From positions 79,871,821 to 79,935,820 of the forward strand of contig NC_092346.1 in NCBI RefSeq assembly GCF_963676685.1: DNA of 64,000 nucleotides, given 5' to 3'. The position numbers were made by a program, and so were the translations under genes. Positions 58,294-64,000 of this stretch are shown here, piece by piece. Position 1 is the stretch's first letter; each line of letters begins with the position of its first letter. This stretch comes from Mytilus edulis. Lineage: Eukaryota; Mollusca; Bivalvia; Mytilida; Mytilidae. Under the pieces are notes generated by a model, which worked only from the letters and a program-made list of their open reading frames with translations, made no database searches and was not told where the DNA came from.

Positions 58294-58865
58294 TGTTCAC
58301 TAATCTTAATGAGTATTCTGGACCAGCTATACTTGATAGAGACTTGATAAAAACTACTAGTAATTGTTTTATTAAAGAAAAAAATATTGGAATGTAACAA
58401 ATATAGTTTTCACGAGAAAATGTACAAAGCCGACTAAAAATAGTAAGGAAAATGTGAAAACTTTTTGGACTTATTGGACGTATTCGTAAACGTAATAACT
58501 GCATTATTCATATCAACAGTTATAGTATTTGTTTTTTGCCATGGCGTTTAATTTTTCTTCGTCTTTGGAGTCAGCGCTTCGATCAACATATTGAACTGTA
58601 TTTAGATTGAAAGATTTTGTTGTTGATATGATGAAATTGGTGTTTTTGTAGTGGGTTTTAAAGGAGTGGGAATAGGGCAAAATTTGAATAGATTTTGCGT
58701 AGAGTTTTCGAACTGATAACCTTTGTAATTTTTGTTTTGTTTTGTTTACAAAAAATGTTTACGCGTATGTTTTGTTTATACACAAATGCTTATAATGAAT
58801 TATGGCACAGGTGTGATTGTTCGGCCACTGTTTTTATTTGTTAGAAAGTTTTATATATTTAAAGT

Positions 58866-58985
58866 GATCATGAGATTAAGGATAACACCAACACAAGAAG
58901 GTCTTATCTTAGTTTTGTCCTGGGTATTAACAGAAATAGGCGTCGTCAAAGTCGAATCGATGACAATTATGATGATTTCTGAGTA
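58866..58985 (+). other. Weak candidate terminal exon
   Basis: After an AAG at 58862, one frame reads SDHEIKDNTNTRRSYLSFVL and continues through an Arg-rich then Asp-rich tail (RNRRRQSRIDD) to a stop at about 58981. The segment is less AT-rich than its flanks. The acceptor is poor, and a different frame is open over the same bases. I cannot assign it to a gene. Confidence 0.2.
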
Positions 58986-59511
58986 TTGATTGTCAACTTT
59001 CCATATCACAGCAGTAATATACCCTCCTGAATTATAAGGAAAATAATTGAAATAGACATGAATTCTATGATCAGCCTCCCGGATTGGTTGACCTTTACGG
59101 TGTGTTTGTGTCTCAACTCACTAGCGACATATGTTTCCAGATTGTAACATTTTGCGTGAATGCTAATTTGCATGACAGGTGATGCAATCATGGTAGGACC
59201 ACCTACCTAGTCGGCGCAATAAGTTTCTGTCCTTTTAAAGTTTCTCATGGTTTTTTTTTACCTTGATTTTGTATCATCTTAATGGATTTATGACATCTGA
59301 ACATCGGTTAACTAATGCTGCCTCTAATGAGATTAAGCACTTACCGAAAAGTGGGTTATTGAGTGACAGTATTATAGATATATCTGAAAGTAATTGTAAA
59401 GCACTTTGAAAGATTTTTTACTATAAGAAAGCTCTGTTATGATTATTATAAGTACTAAAGCAAATCGACCAGTAACTTAATTGTCTCTTTATAATAGAAA
59501 CGGTACCATTT

Positions 59512-59630
59512 GTTTTGCACCAGAGTCCATTTCTCTCCTGTGATGCTCGAATCCAAAGTTTATCTATAGGACAAATAGCTATAAACCGAAAAGGACAAAA
59601 AGTATAATATAGCCGGGCAAGGAATCAGAG
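59512..59630 (+). repeat. Dispersed repeat (GCGCGTTTCGTCTAATAAAG family), diverged
   Basis: TTTGCACCAGAGTCCATTTC, TCCTGTGATGCTCGAATCCA and CCGAAAAGGACAAAAAGTAT resemble the 28.0-kb copy. Confidence 0.5.
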
Positions 59631-60044
59631 TTTTAAATGTTAATCAAACAAACTTATAAAATATGTTAGTACAGCATCTTTTGTTTATTAAATCATCATC
59701 TTCAGTGTGTCAGTTGTTAGAATCAGTGTGATTATTCACAAAGCACAATTGTGAGCTAAAAAGGGTATTTGTATCTACGATTCCGATTTTGTAGAAAATC
59801 TCTGTTGAATGAGTCTGGTTTGTTGTGTTATGGTTTCGGTTTGAAAATCTGTTACGTCTTGTCGTTTATCTAAAGTTTTGAGACTACTATAAACTTTTCG
59901 GGATTGTATTTTATACAGGATTTTGATAGAGAAAATGTAAGAATCGTCATCTGATTCTCAATACAGGTTAAATAAATAACATCATTGTTATATTCCCGAA
60001 TATGACTATTAAACCGATGTGTCCCTTTATTTATGTTTCTGTTA

Positions 60045-61031
60045 AGCCTCGGTCACACCTTACCGGATAGCTCGAACGGACGCCTAACGGATAACTTTTT
60101 TTCAATCCGTTCATGTCCGTTAAACGTCCGTTCATATCCGTTAGACGTCCGTCCATACTGTTGCATGGCCGTTAAGCGTACGTTTTATCCGTCGACGTCC
60201 GTTCTGTTCGGTGGAAAATTTTGAGCATGTTCAAAACTTTAAACGGACGTCCAACGGAAAAAATATCCGTTGAACGTCCGTTAGGCGTCCGTTTTGTACG
60301 GTACTCGTCCGTTTCGTTTCCGTTTTGTATCCATTACGTGTCCGTTATACATCCGTTGGAGGTCTGAAAGATAAATTCACCAACGGACTTCTACCGGACG
60401 TTTAACGGATAAAAAGGATGTTGAACGGATGAGAAATGGACTTCTACCGGACGTATAACGGATAAAATGGACGATGAACGGATCTAAAACGGATAAATGC
60501 CAATTGAAAATTTCGCGTCAGAAATGCCAAGTATTGGTATGTCAGATTTCTTAAGGTTCATGAATTTCGTATTATGCATAATCGATCTTAGAGTATAGGC
60601 ACGTCTTCACAACCAAGCAGTTCTTATTCAGGCCAGACACTGCCCTTTGGCGGAATTTTTTAAGAACAAACCAAAACCAGTTACACAGAAACATTTTGAA
60701 TATCTATTCGATTTACATGTATTATTATTGTCGCCTTTGATTTTTCCGTATATCTTGTTCATCCGTTTTATTCGGTATGCTTCCGTTAGGTGTCCGTTTT
60801 ATGCGTTACTCGTCCGTTGGATGTACGTTCGACATCCGTTCTGTCCGGAACGTGTCCGTTTCTCGTACGTTGCATATCCGGTGTGTGTCCGTTACGCATC
60901 CGTTACACGTCCGTTTTATTCGGCAAGTACATCAACGGACTCCCAACGGATAACAATTTTGTCAACGGACAACTTTTATTTCTATCCGTAAGGCGTGTGT
61001 TCATGCTATCCGGTAAGGTGTGACCGAGGCT
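60045..61031. mobile_element. Harbinger-like MITE with TTA duplication and TCCGTT arrays
   Basis: The ends AGCCTCGGTCACACCTTACC (27 bp perfect, through CGGATAGC) are inverted at 60045 and 61031. TTA flanks both sides (60042-60044, 61032-61034). The outer parts are packed with TCCGTT/AACGGA motifs with short spacers in both orientations, while the middle (about 60495-60770) is unique. A 114-codon frame across the right half is repetitive (VRYASV-like units from the TCCGTT array) and is not taken as a gene. Confidence 0.8.
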
Positions 61032-61199
61032 TTATGGTTTCAGTTGGATAATCTATCACGTCTTATCGTTTGCTGTCCAAATCATTATAAAATTGCATTT
61101 TCATAACATTATTGTCATGAACATACTTTGGACATAGTATTGTGAAAATAGTTGTATAAAGTTCGCGATTGAATGATAGTTATGTAAGTTCGTCACTGG

Positions 61200-61665
61200 G
61201 TTTTTTATATCCTGTGGAATTTGTTCGTTATTGTTTTGCAGTTTGCATGTTGTGTCGACTTTTATATTATTTGTTTGTGCGTTTTTCTGTTATGAATGTT
61301 CTTGCGTGTGTTTGAGCTGTATTTCTGTGACGTAGTGTTGTCGTTTCGCCACTTTTTGTTTTAACATTTTCATAAAGCGGGAGTGTTGGCTAGCCATTAA
61401 CATAGGATCAATCCACCATTTTTTCTTAAATTGTCCTGTACCAAGTCAGGAATATGCCAGTTCTTATTCAATAGTTTGTTTCTATATGTGTTGGCGGTTG
61501 GTTTTTTTTTTTTTTATTGCACTTCAGTGTACCTGTTGTTTCTTTGTTTTCCTCTTATAGTTGATGAGTTCCCCTCGGTTTTAGTTTGTAACCAGGATTT
61601 GTTTCCTCTCAACCGATTTATGACTTTTGTGTACCGGTATACTACTGTTTCCTTTTCTTACATTA
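61200..61665 (+). repeat. Dispersed repeat (TTTATGAC...ACTACTGTTGCC family), longest copy
   Basis: TTTGTTCGTTATTGTTTTGC, CATAAAGCGGGAGTGTTGGC, CCTGTACCAAGTCAGGAATA, TTTTCCTCTTATAGTTGATG and CAACCGATTTATGACTTTTG. Other copies are noted above. Confidence 0.8.
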
Positions 61666-61679
61666 CAACTTAAAAGGAT

Positions 61680-62690
61680 GTTTAGTCGAACATCCGGATA
61701 TGTTGGTCCTCTCTATGAAATATGCATGCAGTATGCCTTCGGAATATACAAAAGATAAGTATTGTTAATTTTGTAAAATAACGACAGAGTACCGGTCTTA
61801 CATCTAGATGACCCTGCTATACGTATCGTTTATAATATGAAATTTGCGAAGTTAAGTTATCCAGTATAAAGGTGGAGATTTTAGGTGTCCTAATGTATGA
61901 TGTATGATGTTACGCATGGAAAGAAGGCCGGGATTGTGATCATCTTAATTCTCTTCGTTCGTGAATGATGTAGAGGTACGGCATATATGTGGGTTTCCAT
62001 GATATTTAGACATCTAAATGATATTACTAATTTTATCATATTTGTAATTTTTGTATCTTTCTATTGTATCTTTTAGACTTGAAAATATCATATTGATCTA
62101 AGTGATGGATTTTCTGAATATTTCGAACAATTTGCAAACCTCCCGAGGTCAATTGTCTTTTTCATCATCTTAACCTACTTGGATTTTATTTGTGGAAAAG
62201 TCAGAAATGCTTGCAGTCATTATTTAATTTGTAATACTGTGAATAGATCTTTATCATTTATACATGAGATCTGACTTTTTACCTAAATATATTGCTTGAT
62301 TTAAATCGTAACAACAATGATCTCTGAAATTAATGGATTGTCACAATCATAATTAATTTTATAATTACCTTAAAATCTGAGTAATTGTCAAAGTTCCGAT
62401 GTGAATATTATGCCACAAACCTGAATGTTTTATTTTTCTTAATTAGGAAGCATTTACCTAAAACATATTTATGTTGATTGCACACAAGAATTTATGTAAT
62501 CACCTTACAAGGTTTATGAATTTTGACACATGAAGAAAACATAAACAAAATAATGATATAAAATCAGACAAAATAGTGCAGTCGAAATAGAATTTTATTA
62601 GGAATATTATATTCCTATCATACTGTCTTTTAAGTGCTATCATCTGTTAATTGTAATATGCCACTCTCACCACACGGAACAAAGACGTAT
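61680..62690. other. Stretch with no recognisable gene
   Basis: AT-rich unique sequence within the first copy of the tandem duplication; no supported coding. Confidence 0.5.
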
Positions 62691-62697
62691 GGATAAA

Positions 62698-62795
62698 TAA
62701 AGGCAACAGTAGTATACCGCTGTTCAAAACTCATAAATCCATGGACAAAAAACAAAATCGGGATAACAAACTAAAACCGAGGGAAACGCATTAAA
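62698..62795 (-). repeat. Dispersed repeat (TTTATGAC...ACTACTGTTGCC family), minus strand
   Basis: AGGCAACAGTAGTATACCGC, TTCAAAACTCATAAATCCAT and ACTAAAACCGAGGGAAACGC lie directly before the duplication junction at 62803/62804. Confidence 0.75.
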
Positions 62796-62803
62796 TATAA
62801 AAT

Positions 62804-64000
62804 ATTTCGTATTATGCATAATCGATCTTAGAGTATAGGCACGTCTTCACAACCAAGCAGTTCTTATTCAGGTCAGACACTGCCCTTTGGCGGAATTTTT
62901 GAAGAACAAACCAAAACCAGTTACACAGAAACATTTTGAATATTTATTCGATTTACATGTATTATTATTGTCGCCTTTGATTTTTCCGTATATCTTGTTC
63001 ATCCGTTTTATGCGTTACTCGTCCGTTGGATGTGCGTTCGACATCCGTTCTGTCCGGTACGTGTCCGTTTCTCGTACGTTGCATATCCGGTGTGTGTCCG
63101 TTACGCATCCGTTACACGTCCGTTTTATTCGGCAAGTACATCAACGGACTCCCAACGGATAACAATTTTGTCAACGGACAACTTTTATTTCTATCCGTAA
63201 GGCGTGTGTTCGTGCTATCCGGTAAGGTGTGACCGAGGCTTTATGGTTTCAGTTGGATAATCTATCACGTCTTATCGTTTGCTGTCCAAATCATTATAAA
63301 ATTGCATTTTCATAACATTATTGTCATGAACATACTTTGGACATAGTATTGTGAAAATAGTTGTATAAAGTTCGCGATTGAATGATAGTTATGTAAGTTC
63401 GTCACTGGGTTTTTTATATCCTGTGGAATTTGTTCGTTATTGTTTTGCAGTTTGCATGTTGTGTCGACTTTTATATTATTTGTTTGTGCGTTTCTCTGTT
63501 ATGAATGTTCTTGCGTGTGTTTGAGCTGTATTTCTGTGACGTAGTGTTGTCGTTTCGCCACTTTTTGTTTTAACATTTTCATAAAGCGGGAGTGTTGGCT
63601 AGCCATTAACTTAGGCTCAATCCACCATTTTTTCTTAAATTGTCCTGTACCAAGTCAGGAATATGCCAGTTCTTATTAAATAGTTTGTTTCTATATATGT
63701 TGGCGGTTGGTTTTTTTTTTATTGCACTTCAATGTACCTGTTGTTTCTTTGTTTTCCTCTTATAGTTGATGAGGTCCTCTCGGTTTTAGTTTGTAACCAG
63801 GATTTGTTTCCTCTCAACCGATTTATGACTTTTGTGTACCGGTATACTACTGTTTCCTTTTCTTACATTACAACTTAAAAGGATGTTTAGTCGAACATCC
63901 GGATATGTTGGTCCTCTCTATGAAATATGCATGCAGTATGGCTTCGGAATATACAAAAAATCAGTATTGTTAATTTTGTAAAATAACGACAAAGTACCGG
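62804..64000 (+). repeat. Tandem duplication, second copy (runs off the window)
   Basis: Matches 60564 to about 61799 with few differences. A 31-base loss sits between two TCCGTTTTA repeats (equivalent to about 60771-60801), with single changes such as GGCCAGACAC to GGTCAGACAC. It has only the right end of the TCCGTT MITE (to 63240). Confidence 0.88.

Larger units (their letters stand above)
60564..62803 (+). repeat. Tandem duplication, first copy (2240 bp)
   Basis: Sequence from ATTTCGTATTATGCATAATC onward is repeated starting at 62804. The first copy includes the right half of the TCCGTT MITE, the 61.2-kb dispersed repeat and about 1.1 kb of unique sequence. Confidence 0.88.

Noticed and set aside
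60647..60991. 114-codon frame (and its relative at 62887) beginning MAEFFKNKPKPV or MAEFLKNKPKPV
   Set aside because: It is inside the TCCGTT MITE and its tandem duplicate. The second half is the translated TCCGTT array, and the start is shared only because the DNA was duplicated. No family was recognised.

Overview
This is eukaryotic, AT-rich (roughly 30% GC by eye), intron-rich and repeat-dense DNA. Its dispersed repeats look like those I associate with marine bivalves, especially mussels (Mytilus). That assignment is from memory and inference, because no rRNA or mitochondrial marker is present. The window holds one confidently identified host gene, one probable small secreted-protein gene, one intact retrotransposon and a large load of other mobile-element sequence. 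I found no tRNA, rRNA, CRISPR array or prokaryote-type operon.

Region 1-17,230: a minus-strand SLC25 mitochondrial carrier gene, most like the SLC25A14/SLC25A30 (UCP5/UCP6, KMCP1) group. Seven coding exons (6808-14836) splice in frame to 224 residues, from the start Met to the third carrier signature. The last roughly 70 residues are not in the window, so the final exon(s) must lie beyond the left edge. A possible noncoding first exon lies at 17166-17220. The introns carry a bivalve-type dispersed repeat split by a 2.25-kb element with short inverted repeats (9449-11701), and a 52-bp minisatellite made from the exon-2 splice junction.

Region 17,230-33,600: no recognisable host gene. It holds a hAT-like MITE (19208-19772), a Harbinger-like 1-kb element (19814-20806), a foldback element (23945-24073), two decayed reverse-transcriptase copies (24425-25190, 29870-30960) and a third fragment of the same kind (32165-32523), all on the minus strand. 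Several unnamed dispersed repeats are also present.

Region 33,600-43,300: a probable two-exon or longer gene on the plus strand. It has TATA boxes near 33640, a noncoding exon ending at 33748 and a coding exon at 35261-35705. It encodes a 143-residue secreted protein rich in Arg, Gly and Phe and lacking Lys. Downstream are a 14-copy minisatellite (36640-37385), a long inverted repeat (38214-38551) and a 41-bp minisatellite (38650-39020).

Region 47,136-54,738: a BEL/Pao LTR retrotransposon on the minus strand with an intact 1902-residue polyprotein, flanked by a perfect 5-bp target duplication (GAAAA). Its left end is abnormal: a complete LTR in the opposite orientation is fused tail-to-tail to a deleted 3' LTR, so both outer ends are U3 ends.

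Region 54,739-64,000: more repeats. These include a complete 1060-bp non-autonomous Helitron (57234-58293), a Harbinger-like MITE packed with TCCGTT motifs (60045-61031) and a recent 2.24-kb tandem duplication (60564-62803 and 62804 onward) that runs off the right edge. I see no evidence for a dedicated new gene system. The most unusual objects are the BEL element with inverted LTRs, the duplicated splice donor and the lysine-free Arg/Gly protein.
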